In this document: positions 40,384 through 50,423 of the stretch, in pieces | How positions within the stretch are numbered: the stretch's first letter is position 1 | Layout: each line of letters starts with the position of its first letter | Source: Thermogymnomonas acidicola JCM 13583 | GTDB lineage: Archaea; Thermoplasmatota; Thermoplasmata; Thermoplasmatales; Thermoplasmataceae | Assembly: GCF_001316105.1 (NCBI RefSeq) | Contig: NZ_BBCP01000009.1 | Span: forward strand, 1 to 64,000 | Direction: 5' to 3' | DNA: 64,000 nucleotides | Made by a program: the position numbers and the translations under genes | Notes under the pieces: model-generated | What the model saw: only the letters and a program-made list of their open reading frames with translations | What the model was told of the DNA's origin: nothing | Database searches by the model: none

Positions 40384-41752
40384 ATGGAAGAGAATAAAGG
40401 GTATGAGGGGGGGAGCATTGCGGACAGACTGGAGAGATTACCCTTCAGTAAGTTCCACAGAAACTTCCTCCTGATGCTAACCAGTGGGGAGTGGGCAGAG
40501 AGCCTCATGCTTCTGGGAAACGGAGCCATACTGAGCCTCGTGGCAGCCTATTTCTCCCTGAAGGGGGTGTACTCGACCTATGCACTGCCTGTGCCTTTCT
40601 TCCTAGGTGAGTTCGTTGGCTCAATATTCTTCGGTAGGCTGGCCGATGCCAGGGGTCGTAAGGCCGTGTTCCTGTACAACCAGCTGCTCTTCGGCACCGG
40701 CATGCTCATCGCCGGCTTCATGCCTCTGTGGCAGCTTGTTGCATTGTTCGTCTTCATAGGCGGCATTGGGGGTTGGGGCGAGTTCCCGCTGGTGGACAGC
40801 TATGGCACGGAGGTGTTCAGGGGGGAAGCAGAGGGGTGCCAGGCTGGCCCTTATCTATACCATAGCCGTGACGGCAGCACCACTCATCGTTTACATCACC
40901 TCGCTCACATCACATCTGGCTACTACTCCTTCAGGATACCGCTGTGGATCATGGGCGTGGCGGGGGGGTTTGCTGTCTGGGCAGTGAGGCTAAGGCTTAC
41001 GGAGTCGCGAGGTGGCTCGAGGTCCACGGGCGCTACAAGGAGGCAGACGCATAATGAGGCAGATAGAGGACAGAGTGAAGAGGGAACTGAACCTGAAGGA
41101 ACTCCCTCCCCCCCTGTCATCAAAGACAAACATTGTGGAGAAGCCTTCGAGGTTTGCTGACATTTTTGCTCCAGACGTGAGGCGCACAACCCTCATGATG
41201 GCCATATTCCAGTTCTTCCAGTCAGGCATATTCTACGGCTTCGTAACCTTCGCGCCGGGCATAATATCCGTATCGTTCCCGAAGAGTGACCCACTGGGCT
41301 TTGCTTCCATAATCTTCTCCGGCTTCGTTGTTGGCAGCATATTCAACATATTCATAATAGACAGGGTCGAGAGGAAGATGGGCATAATAGCGTCTGCCAT
41401 ACTTGGGGGGGGCGCGTTCGGCACACTCTTCGTTATAGTCCACACCCTGCTGCAGGCAGTGGTCTTCGGCTTCCTCACGTCATTCGCCCTCTGGAACTTC
41501 AGCAACTTCCTCCACCAGTACAACGCAGAGGTGTTCCCGACCAGGGTGAGGACAACCGCGTCAGGCTTCGTCTATGCGCTGAGCAGGGTTTCCACATCGA
41601 TCCTCGTCCTCCTGATCGCGGCCTTCATAAAGCCGCACGGTAACCTGGCGGTCTTCGAGTTCATATGGTTCCTCGTTGCAATTGTTGTCGCAGACCTCCT
41701 GATCCTCGGGCCCAGGACCACCAGGAAGATGGTGGAGGAGATAGCACAGTGA
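40384..41752 (+). CDS. MFS transporter (sugar/aromatic-acid carrier type)
   Basis: About 455 residues, twelve helices with a cytosolic central loop. FHRNFLLMLTSGEWAESLML, the signature EFVGSIFFGRLADARGRKAV, FVFIGGIGVGGEFPLVDSYG, loop HGRYKEADAIMRQIEDRVKR and, in the C-terminal half, NFLHQYNAEVFPTRVRTTAS (conserved E..PT..R motif). Frames join near 40769 (gttggggcg), near 40822-40830 and around 41010 (ESPRWLEVHGRYKEAD). ATG 40384 is preceded by TTTTTAATTAGTTATAATG. Probable uptake system for the substrate of the neighbouring CoA enzymes. Confidence 0.88.
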
Positions 41753-41822
41753 ATTACGCATGGGAACAACAACATTTTTACAGTTGTGAAAAAGGTAAAG
41801 GAGAGGGCTGAGATGCCATGCT

Positions 41823-43038
41823 GTGTCACGGGCAGGTAGGGTATCCCTTCTCCTTTTCGGCGTCACGCTGACCGCCCAGGTGGCCGGGAGCCTGGCAAAC
41901 ACCTCCTTCTCCCCCACTGGACGCATTTTTCAAGTCGGCATACGACCTGACACAGGAGCAGGTGGGCCTTGTCCCGAGCTTCACCTTCCTGGGGGTTTCA
42001 GCGGCTGCGATTCCATCTGGCTACCTGGTGGACACTGCCGGTCCCAGGGCAACGCTGCTCTTCTCTATGTCCCTGATGACGGTGGCCATGGCCATGACAG
42101 CACTTACCAGGGGGGGATTCACCCTACTCCTGGTCTCCTACCTGCTGATAGGTCTCTCTTACGGTATGGTCACGCCCTCAACCAACAGGGCCATAATGGA
42201 CGCATACTACCCTCACCACGCCAAGCTGCTGGGCCTGAAGCAGATAGGCGTGCCGATAAGCGGCTTCATAGGCGCGATTGTGTTCCCTCCGCTGGCACTG
42301 GCCCTTGGCTTCAGGATCAACTACGTTGTCATGGCGTCCCTGTGCATAGCCACAATAGTGATGCTGGCCAACTCGCATGCCATGGGGAGGAAGGGCAGGA
42401 GGGAGCCGTTCAGGAGCCTTATCCTGTCGGCCCTGAGGCACAGGGTGCTGCTGATGGTGAGCATAACCGCCATGTTCTACGCATGGGTGCAGCAGACGCT
42501 CCTTGCCTACTATGTGATATTCCTCCACGGCAGGGGGGGCCTGGCGCTCGAACTGGCAGAGCTGAGCCTTTCGGTCGTGCTTTTGGGTGCAATAGCGGGC
42601 AGATCCCTGTGGGCGGTGCTGAGCGAGAGGCTCTTCAGGGGGGGAAACAGGCGCCTTTTGCTATCGGCCATCGGTGGCCTGGCAGGCCTGGTGGTGCTCG
42701 CACTCCCGGCACTCCCGCCGGTTTTTCCCGCAGACGTGGCCTACGCCTTCCTGGCTGGTGCAACCTCTGTTTCGTGGAACGGTGCATACGTCACCTCCAT
42801 TTCTGAGGTTGGTCCAAGGAATGGCGTAGGTGTGTTCAGTGGCCTGAGCCTGACCATCATAAACCTCGGTGCTGTCTTCGGGCCGCCCATGTCCGGGTAC
42901 ATAGTTGACAGGTTCCACTCGTTCGTGCCCATGTGGCTTGTGCTTGGGGGGGCCCTCGAGGCATCCGTCAGCCTGATCTTCTTCCTCCTCTTCATGAGGA
43001 TAGGGAACACAGGGAAGGAGCCTGTCCCGGGCAGCTGA
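41823..43038 (+). CDS. MFS transporter
   Basis: About 405 residues. GTG 41823 (MSRAGRVSLLLFGVTLTAQV), a frame join near 41910-41930, then SAYDLTQEQVGLVPSFTFLG, GYLVDTAGPRATLLFSMSLM, STNRAIMDAYYPHHAKLLGL and SWNGAYVTSISEVGPRNGVG, a layout like the nitrate/nitrite and oxalate/formate carriers. G-runs are mostly in frame in the remainder. 70 bases after the preceding MFS gene with its own weak AT-rich box (AACATTTTTACAG). Confidence 0.86.
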
Positions 43039-43116
43039 GCCGCGTTCGTAGCTGGAAGGCATCTGCTACACATATTTGGGTAATAATCCTTTAATACTAT
43101 CAAAAAATATTGAAAT

Positions 43117-44053
43117 ATGGTATCCGGCAAGGTAAAGTTCGTGCAGTACGACATAACCGGCAGAACCACGATGGATGGGGCCGGTGTGAGGCTCAGGAGG
43201 ATATTCGGGAGCCAGAGGACAGTTAGCATAACAGATCCCTTCCTTCTCATGGACAGCTTCGGCTCTGACAACCCGGCAGACTACATCAACGGGTTCCCCC
43301 TGGCACCCGCACAGGGGGGGCATAGAGACCGTGACTTACCAGCTTGACGGCAGGACAGATCATGAGGACAGCGTGGGCAACAAGGGCACCATATACCCGG
43401 GTGACGTGCAGTGGATGACAGCGGGCAGCGGCATATTCCACCAGGAGATGCCACACGGCCTGGAGAGGAGGAACCCGAGGTTCCAGGACTCGCTTACAGG
43501 CAACCCGGACAGCGTCACTGGCTTCCAGCTCTGGATAAACATACCTGCAGACGAGAAGATGAAGAAGCCAGTTTACAGGGGGGGAGTGACGAAGAAGGAG
43601 ATACCTGTCGTTAAGGACGATTACGGCTCAACGGTGAGGGTCATAGCCGGGAAGTACCTCGACGCTGAAGGCACCCTCCAGCTGAACAGGAGGATAGACC
43701 CCCCCAAGTACTTTGACGTTTCGATGCAGAAGGAGAGCAGGTTTGTTAACTATATAGGCGAGGGTTACACAACAATCGTGTTCTTGATCTCCGGAAAGGC
43801 CTACACCGAGGTCGATGCAGAGCTCGTGCCTGGGCATGCATATATACTGTCCAGGGAAAACGACATGGTCAGCATAGAGACGGATGAGGAGCCGGTGAGG
43901 TTCATCATGATAGCGGGAAGGCCCCCCCTGAACGAGGAGATCGCCTGGTACGGGCCAATAGTAATGAACACGCAGGAGCAGATAGAGGAGGCACTCCTGG
44001 ACCTGCAGAGGGGGGGGACATTCGTCAGGGACAGGGAGCCTGTGTTCCTGTGA
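43117..44053 (+). CDS. Pirin family protein
   Basis: Bicupin iron-binding protein, about 310 residues. RTTMDGAGVRLRRIFGSQRT, FLLMDSFGSDNPADYINGFP, and after a frame join at G7 43314-43320 the metal motif HPHRGIETVTYQLDG, HEDSVGNKGTIYPGDVQWMT and GIFHQEMP with the second His/Glu pair, then FQLWINIPADEKM. Some pirins are quercetinases, others regulators; no evidence here for either. TTTAATACTATC lies about 20-30 bases upstream of ATG 43117. Confidence 0.92.
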
Positions 44054-44065
44054 ATTTCCCGTCTT

Positions 44066-44091
44066 TGTAATTTTTAATTACTTAATTGCAT
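44066..44091 (+). promoter_or_regulatory. TATA region of formate-THF ligase gene
   Basis: AATTTTTAATTACTTAATTG is an unusually AT-rich patch ending just before the ATG at 44102, matching leaderless spacing. Confidence 0.45.
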
Positions 44092-44101
44092 ATACTCACG
44101 C

Positions 44102-45750
44102 ATGCCATCCGGCACACTGCGGCCCATAGAGGACATAGTGGAGGAGTGCGGTATAGGCAGGGAGCACTTCGAGCCATACGGCAGGTACATGGGCAAGGTC
44201 GACCACAGGTACAGGGGGGAAGGAAGAGGGGGGGAAGGCTCATTCTGGTCACAGGCATCAACCCACCCCCCCGGCCGGCGAGGGAAAGACAACGACGACC
44301 ATAGGCCTCACACAGGCCCTGAGGCGCCTGGGCAAGGACGCGGCGTGCGCCATAAGGGAACCGTCCCTTGGCCCGTGCTTCGGCGTCAAGGGCGGTGCAC
44401 TGGCGGGGGGGGCAGGTCCATGGTTGAGCCCAGCGACAGGATAAACCTCCTCTTCACCGGGGGGGACTTTCCGGCAGTGAGCGCTGCACACAACCTCCTC
44501 TCTGCACTGATAAACAACCACATGTACCACGGGAACCCACTGGGCATGGAGCCCAAGGGCATAATGTTCCCAAGGACAGTGGACATGAACGACAGGTCTC
44601 TGAGGAGCATAATAGTGGGCGTCGGGGGGGAAAGGGCAAGCGGGGGGGTCATGGCGCCGGACAGGTTCGTGATAACGCCAGCCTCCGAGGTCATGGCGAT
44701 ACTCGGCCTCTCCACTTCCATAGGGGGGGAGCTGAAGGAGAGGCTGGGCAGGATTGTGGTCTATGCAAGGGGGGGGAAGAAGGTGGTGAGGGCCAGTGAC
44801 CTGAGGGCAGGGTGCCATGGCCGCACTCCTCAGGGACGCCATGGACCCGAACATCGTCCAGACCACGGAGGGCGCACCGGCATTCGTGCACACCGGGCCC
44901 TTCGGGAACATCGCCCACGGCACGTCAAGCATAACCGCTGACCTGATAGGGCTGAGCGCATTCGACTACCTTGTCACAGAGGCAGGCTTCGGCTCAGAGC
45001 TCGGTGGCGAGAAGTTCTTCGACATAGTCCAGGCGCAGGGGGGGAAGTTCTCCGTCAACGCAGTCGTTATTGTAGCGACCATAAGGGCGCTGAAGCACCA
45101 TGGCTCGGGTAGCATTGAGAAGGAGGACGTGGACGCTGTTGTCAGGGGCTCAGATAACCTCCTGAGGCATGTGGAGATAGTGAGGTCATTCGGCATAGAC
45201 CCGGTGGTGGCAATCAACCTCTTCCCCCCACTGACACAGAGAGGGAGCTGAAGGCCCTGGAGGAGATACTCGACAGCCACTCCGTGAGGCACGCCCGGTC
45301 CGATGTCTACGCAAAGGGTGGCGAAGGGGGGGCATTGCACTGGCACAGGAGGTGCTGAGGTCGGTGGGAGACTACACCATTAGGAGGGCCTATGACAGGA
45401 ACATGGACCCGAGGGAGAAGATAGAGGCAATAGCCACAAAGGTCTACGGAGCTGGCAGAGTGACGTTCACAGAGAGGGCCCTCTCAGACCTGAGGCTGGT
45501 GGAGAGCACAGGCATGTCAGATGCGTACGTGTGCATGGCAAAGACGCAGTACTCGCTCAGCGATAACCCAGCGCTTCTGAACGCTCCAAGGGGATTCGAG
45601 GTCAGGATCTCGAGCATCTCGCTCTCCGCAGGGGCAGGATTCATAGTGCCCATGCTCGGAGACATAATGACGATGCCAGGCCTGCCAAAGGTGCCAGCAT
45701 CCGAGGGCATAGATGTGGATGAGCAGGGAAACATAACCGGCCTCTCATAG
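44102..45750 (+). CDS. fhs: Formate--tetrahydrofolate ligase
   Basis: ATP-dependent formylation of tetrahydrofolate. About 540 residues after repair: [20 protein letters not shown], the P-loop [14 protein letters not shown] (raw sequence scrambled by runs near 44215-44275), [65 protein letters not shown], and [20 protein letters not shown] at the C-terminus. Other frame joins near 44395-44410, 44812, 45225-45245 and 45325. The full set of family blocks is present. Suggests folate-based one-carbon metabolism. Confidence 0.95.
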
Positions 45751-45764
45751 AGAGAGGCGTTCCC

Positions 45765-46983
45765 TCACCCCCCCCTCAGCCTCCTCACCGAGAGTATCGC
45801 TGCGGCCACCGACAGGTTGATGGCCATTATTATGCCCCCCCAGAAGGTGTGGTGGTGGCCACCTATTGACTGTAGCATCTCGCTGCCCATGAGGGGTGCC
45901 AATGGGGGGGAAATGAAGCCATTGAAGAACTGCAGTGTGCCGAAATAAGCACCCCCCCTCCTCTCAGGGGGTGCCATCCTCGATACCAGGGAGTTCATGA
46001 CAGGTGAGATCGTGTTCTCCCCCCCAAGGGTCAGGAACACGGTGTTCCCTATGAGAAAGAAGATGTTGCCCGACACAGAGTAGAGGAAGAAGGCCACGCC
46101 GTATATAACGGAGCCGAGGCCTATCCTCAACACCTCATCGATCCTGCGGAGGAGCCTGTTCATGGGCAGCTGCAGCACTGCAACCGCTACTCCGTTCGAT
46201 GCGTATATGGCGCCTATCATCAGGTTGCTTATCCCGTACTGGCTGCTCAGGAAGAGGGTGAGCGTTGTCCCCCCCCACTGCCCTGCACCGAACCAGGAGA
46301 GGGATACGAGCAACACCACGAGTATGAAGACCCTGTCATCCCATGGGAAGTGGAAAACCGCCCCCCCCTCCACGCCCCCCCGGCCCTGGTGTCCTGCCTC
46401 ACTATGGCCCAATAGAGGAGCGTTTCGCAGATTGCAGCGATGGCAGGCATGGCGAATATGATGTGGTAACCCAGAGCACTGAGAGCGCCCCCCCCAGCAC
46501 TGGGCCTGCGGAAAACCCTACGTTGGCGGAAATCCTTGTAAGGCTGAAGGCAGTGATCCTCTGGTCCAGTTCCGTGGCGTGGGTGACCACCACGCTGTCC
46601 GCAGTGGCCTGCACGGTTGCCAGGGGGGGGAAAGAGGATATGAAGGCAGCGTAGAGGTATATGCTCCTTGCTTCGCTGTAGACGAGGAACGACATGGAGA
46701 AGAAGACTATGGAGAGGAGAGGTGACACTGTCAGCAGGATCTTCCTGCTCCCCAGCCTGTCTATGAGGTTGCCGCCCAGCAGGGCGAAAGGGAAGGCCGC
46801 CATCGACGCCACTGTGAATATTAGGCCTATGAAGCCGTAGGGGATGTGCCTCACACGTTCCAGGTAGAGGGGCATGAATATCCAGGCAGCTGACCTGGTG
46901 AACGTCCTCATGAACTCGGCTGCTATTACAGCGGCCACCGGCCTGATGGCGACGACAGAATTCAACGAACCGGACGGCCGCAT
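45765..46983 (-). CDS. MFS transporter
   Basis: About 400 residues from ATG 46983 (MRPSGSLNSVVAIRPVAAVI). RTFTRSAAWIFMPLYLERV, loop motif GGNLIDRLGSRKILLTV, FSLTRISANVGFSAGPVLGG, then after joins near 46488 and 46365-46380 FHFPWDDRVFILVVLLVSLS and GNTVFLTLGGENTISPVMNS. Twelve helices expected. It ends tail to tail with fhs. Resembles drug- or sugar-efflux MFS proteins; substrate unknown. Confidence 0.85.
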
Positions 46984-47205
46984 AACCGGAACCTTCCCCC
47001 CCTTTATTCGGTAGCAGGGCACATTCAGCACCTGGCATCCAACACCTGAATGCCCACGGTGTGGGGTGCACAGGCCCTGCCCTGATACCGGGCAGAATGT
47101 GGGGGGGGCTGTATAAAATGTTTCCACAGGGATCCGCACAAGAGAAGATACCCATCCCTGGGGGGTGGTGTCAAAAGTTTAAAAGAGTTTTTTACAAACA
47201 CTTAA

Positions 47206-47393
47206 TTGAATTATTGTCACACCCTAAGGGTGCCAGACGTACTTCTCATAGGATCGGTGATTGTAAGGAAGAACGGCGTGAGCTCCAGGTCACTGTGCCC
47301 GTGAACGCCAGGAAGGTGCTGGGCCTGGAGAGTGGCGACATCCTGGGCTTCTTCTGGGACGGCGAGAGGATCGTCCTAAGAAAGGTCTCCTGA
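47206..47393 (+). CDS. AbrB/SpoVT-like swapped-hairpin DNA-binding protein
   Basis: About 62 residues. VLLIGSVIVRKNGVSSQVTV followed by PVNARKVLGLESGDILGFFW and IVLRKVS is the AbrB/MazE-type pattern (VTxPxxxRKxLGLxxGDxL). One C is missing near 47285 (agctccaggtc), which splits the raw frame. Start TTG 47206 (MNYCHTLRV) is the first in frame; the TATA-like AGTTTAAAAGAG is about 20-30 bases ahead. Could be an antitoxin or a regulator; no toxin gene adjoins. Confidence 0.7.
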
Positions 47394-47412
47394 GGCGCCT
47401 CGGATGCACCGT

Positions 47413-47462
47413 GTAGGTCGCCGGTAAGGCCACCTACGGCCATGGCAGGCTGCCTGCCCATG
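47413..47462. terminator. Two adjacent inverted repeats after the AbrB-like gene
   Basis: GTAGGT...ACCTAC (47413-47438, with inner GGCC pairing) is followed at once by CCATGGCAGGC...GCCTGCCCATGG (about 47439-47462). Two stems in series 20 bases after the stop could be a terminator or a small structured RNA; no T tract. Confidence 0.4.
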
Positions 47463-47568
47463 GTTCGGAGAAAGAGCATCCGGGTCTCATTCCCCGTGGG
47501 GGGGGAATACTGAAAGTGCCTGGTGCCAAAAATTTAAAAATGCATGCAGGCATCACACTTGCCTGACA

Positions 47569-48375
47569 ATGAATATCACGGTTGTGGGTGCTGGCACAAT
47601 AGGTGAGGCCATATCTGTGGCGCTGAAAAACAGGGGGGGCTACGATGTGACCGCCACAAGGAGGAACGTATCGAAGATAGAGACGCTGGCTGGGCTCGGC
47701 ATCCGTGTCTCTTCGAAGAGCGAGGAGGCAATACTGGATGCGGACGTGGTTATCCTCTCGCTCAAGCCATACGACGTCCTTGCGTTCGTGAAGAGGAACG
47801 CCAGAGTGCTAGCGGAGAGGACGACAATATCAATGGCAGCTGCGCTCCCCCCCATCTCTGCAATGGCCCGCTACACCGGGGACGGGAGGCTGATGAGGGC
47901 CATGACCAACATAGCGGCCAGGGTCGGCGGTGGCTTCACGGTATTCTGTGCCCCCCCAGGCATGCAGGAGCGGGAGAAGCGGGAGTGCAGGAAGATACTG
48001 GAGTGCTTCGGTGAGGTCATGGAGGTGGAGGAGAAGTACATGGACGCGCTCACTGCCATAAGCGGGAGCGGGCCTGCATACATCCTCACCGTGATGGAGG
48101 CCATGATGTATGCTGGCCTCAAGGTTGGCCTGCCCAGGGACCTTGCCCTTAAAGCGTCCTATGAGACAATCCTGGGCTCTGCGAAGCTTGTGAGTGAGAG
48201 CGGGAACCACCCATCTGTTCTCAAAGACCTGGTCGTGACGCCCGGTGGCGTGACGATAGACGCGATCTACGAACTCGAGGACTCAGGCATAAGGACTGCG
48301 TTCATGAGGGCAATAGAGAGTGCCACCATTAAGTCCAGGAAGATCTCAGAGGAGATCGCTTCCAGGGACCCATGA
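47569..48375 (+). CDS. proC: Pyrroline-5-carboxylate reductase
   Basis: Last step of proline synthesis. MNITVVGAGTIGEAISVALK (NADPH site), DADVVILSLKPYDVLAF, MRAMTNIAARVGGGFTVF, LTAISGSGPAYILTVMEAMM and the signature LVVTPGGVTIDAIYELEDSG. 268 residues, frame fully open; G7/C7 runs add residues in frame (KNRGGYDV, CAPPGM). AAAATTTAAAAATGC about 28-42 bases before ATG 47569. Confidence 0.94.
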   Translation: MNITVVGAGTIGEAISVALKNRGGYDVTATRRNVSKIETLAGLGIRVSSKSEEAILDADVVILSLKPYDVLAFVKRNARVLAERTTISMAAALPPISAMARYTGDGRLMRAMTNIAARVGGGFTVFCAPPGMQEREKRECRKILECFGEVMEVEEKYMDALTAISGSGPAYILTVMEAMMYAGLKVGLPRDLALKASYETILGSAKLVSESGNHPSVLKDLVVTPGGVTIDAIYELEDSGIRTAFMRAIESATIKSRKISEEIASRDP

Positions 48376-48769
48376 TCCTAGGACTTCCTTGGCTTCCTCG
48401 CTTCTGTCCACCGGAGCCCTCAGTGCTCCTGGCGCCACCCCCCCTTCCCGTGGCCCTGGTGGACGCCTTCCTGGTGCCTGCCACGGTTCTCTTCCTCCTC
48501 TGCCCGGGTTTCTCAGGGCTGCCCTGCCTGAGGACTGACATGGCTTCCTCTATGCTCGACGCCCCCCCTGATATAGACCTGGCAAGCTGCTCCTCGCCTA
48601 TGTAGTAGAGCCAATTCACAAAGTGGCCCTGCTGCAGGTGCCAGAGCACACAGGCCGGATCGAACCTCGATATCCTCTCCATCTCATCCGCCAGTTCCCT
48701 GGGGTTCCGGGCCATCCCCCCCTTCACGCAGTGGTAGTAGGACCGAAAGTAGAATGGTTCCCTCTCCAT
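48329..48769 (-). CDS. DUF5752-like small protein with basic tail
   Basis: MEREPFYFRSYYHCVKGG, ELADEMERISRFDPACVLWH and LQQGHFVNWLYYIGEEQLAR match my memory of DUF5752-type proteins (paired His and a GHF.NWL motif). After EEAMSVLRQG the raw frame becomes Arg/Gly/Thr-rich (RRKRTVAGTRKASTRAT), perhaps a real basic tail. The end is uncertain because the G7 run at 48439-48444 may be false. The overlap with the 3' end of proC (47 bases) may vanish with the correct frame. A minus-strand box near 48800-48812 could be the promoter. Confidence 0.6.
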   Translation of the reverse strand: MEREPFYFRSYYHCVKGGMARNPRELADEMERISRFDPACVLWHLQQGHFVNWLYYIGEEQLARSISGGASSIEEAMSVLRQGSPEKPGQRRKRTVAGTRKASTRATGRGGGARSTEGSGGQKRGSQGSPRIMGPWKRSPLRSSWT

Positions 48770-48841
48770 GCGGATCGGATGAAAGTTACAGCAAAATGGG
48801 ATAAAAATATGAGGTTCTGAGCCCCCCCTGCACTATGGCGA

Positions 48842-49243
48842 TCACATGAGGGTGAACTTGTAGCCATAGTGGATTATGCCGCTTTCGCCCTCCTGTGAGA
48901 TGCGCCTGAAGACTGACCTGACCCTGGAACCTATCTGGACATCGCCTGGGTCACAGTCCACTATCTGCGGTGAGGCATGGCCCCCTCGTCCAGCCTGATC
49001 ACGGCCAGTATGTAAGGCTTCTGCCTCTGGAAGGCGGGCGGCGCCTCATGCACCACCGTGAACGAGACTATCTCGCCGTCCCCGGATAGCTCGAGAGGTT
49101 CCATCTTGCCTATAGATTCCCTGTGGCACACCGGGCACACGTCCCTGGGCGGGAAGTAGGTCCTCCCACAGTTTCCACACCTGCGCCCCCGTGAGCCTGT
49201 ACCTGTGCTCGCTCTCCCTCCATATCCTAGAAACCTGTCCCAT
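48842..49243 (-). CDS. DUF35 OB-fold zinc-ribbon protein
   Basis: Acyl-CoA-binding scaffold that joins thiolase and HMG-CoA synthase in the archaeal mevalonate-entry complex. MGQVSRIWRESEHRYRLTG, then (frame join near 49185) the zinc ribbon CGNCGRTYFPPRDVCPVCH with four cysteines, then the OB-fold GEIVSFTVVHEAPPAFQRQK, PYILAVIRLDEG, SRVRSVFRRISQEG and the end YGYKFTLM. About 132 residues. It starts next to the thiolase stop; operon order mvaS-thiolase-DUF35 is the standard archaeal one. Confidence 0.9.
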
Positions 49244-49245
49244 GC

Positions 49246-50423
49246 TCACTCACCCACCAGGTGCACGATGGATGTCGTGCCTGTTCCTGCCATGCTGTGC
49301 AGCATGCAGAGATCCGCTCCCTTGACCTGCCTCTGCCCGGCCTTGCCCTTGAGCTGCAGGTAAGCCTCCACGAACTGGCCAACGCCCGTGGCTCCCAGGG
49401 GGGGTTTCCCTTGGCCTTCAGGCCCCCCCTGAGGGGTTCACCGGGAGGGGGGTCTGAGATGCCGATGCCCTGCTCCACGAGTTCCCTTGCCTTTCCTGGC
49501 TGGGCGAATCCCCAGCTCCTCTAGCAGCAGGATACCGTATATCGAATAGGAATCATGCAGCTCCACGAAGGAGATGTCCTTCAGGCTCCTCCCGGAGCGC
49601 CTGAGTGCATCCCTGGCAGCCAGCTTTGCGGATTCAATGGAGTAAACGCTCTTCCTGCTGTGTACAGCCAGGTAGTCCTGCGATATGCCTGACGACACTA
49701 TCCTGATGCCGTCCAGCCTGTTCCTCTTCACGTATGACTCAGAGGCAAGCACTATTGCGGAGGCCCCCCCATCGCTCATGGGGCTGCAGTCCATAAGGTT
49801 CAGGGGGCTCCGCTATGGGCGTTGATGACATGGCCTGCTCAAGGGTTATCCTGTTCCTGAAGTGTGCGTTCGGTTCATGGAGCCGTTTAGGTGGTCATTC
49901 ACAGATATCAGAGAGAGTGTTTCCTTTGGCACATTGAAGTCATGCATGTATCTCCTGGCGGATATGGCAGCCATTGCCGCTGGAGTGGCACCGAAAAAGG
50001 CCTCCCATTCCCTGTCGAGTATGGACGAGGTTATGTCAACCACTTCGTTACCGTAGATATCTGTCATCTTCTCCACGCCGCCAACCATGACCAGGTCGTA
50101 CTCCCCCGATTTTATGGCCAGGTATGCTTCCCGCACAGCAGCGGCACCCGATGCAGTTGAGGCCTCGACCCTCACGGACGGTATGTGGTTCTCCGCTATG
50201 CCCGCATAGTCAGATATCAGGCACCGATGTTCTCCTGGCCGCTTATGGAGCCCGCAAGGCTGTTGCTCCCGTAGAGGATCTGTATGTCCTTGGCAGTGAT
50301 GCCGGCCTCCTCCACAGCCTTTAAGCCGGCCTCGGTAGCCAGTTCCCTCAATGACCTGTCCCAGAGCTCACCATACTTTGTCTCGCTTGCACCTATGATG
50401 TAGACATCACTCAATGCCGTCAC
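49246..50423 (-). CDS. Acetyl-CoA acetyltransferase (thiolase) of the mevalonate operon
   Basis: Condenses two acetyl-CoA to acetoacetyl-CoA. About 385 residues: [115 protein letters not shown], and GGLKAKGNPLGATGVGQ after repair near 49385-49450. The usual nucleophile motif (ACASG) reads STASG, with Thr at the Cys position, and the usual GHP reads GNP. Frames join near 50215, 49862 and 49805. GTG start overlaps the mvaS end. Confidence 0.88.
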
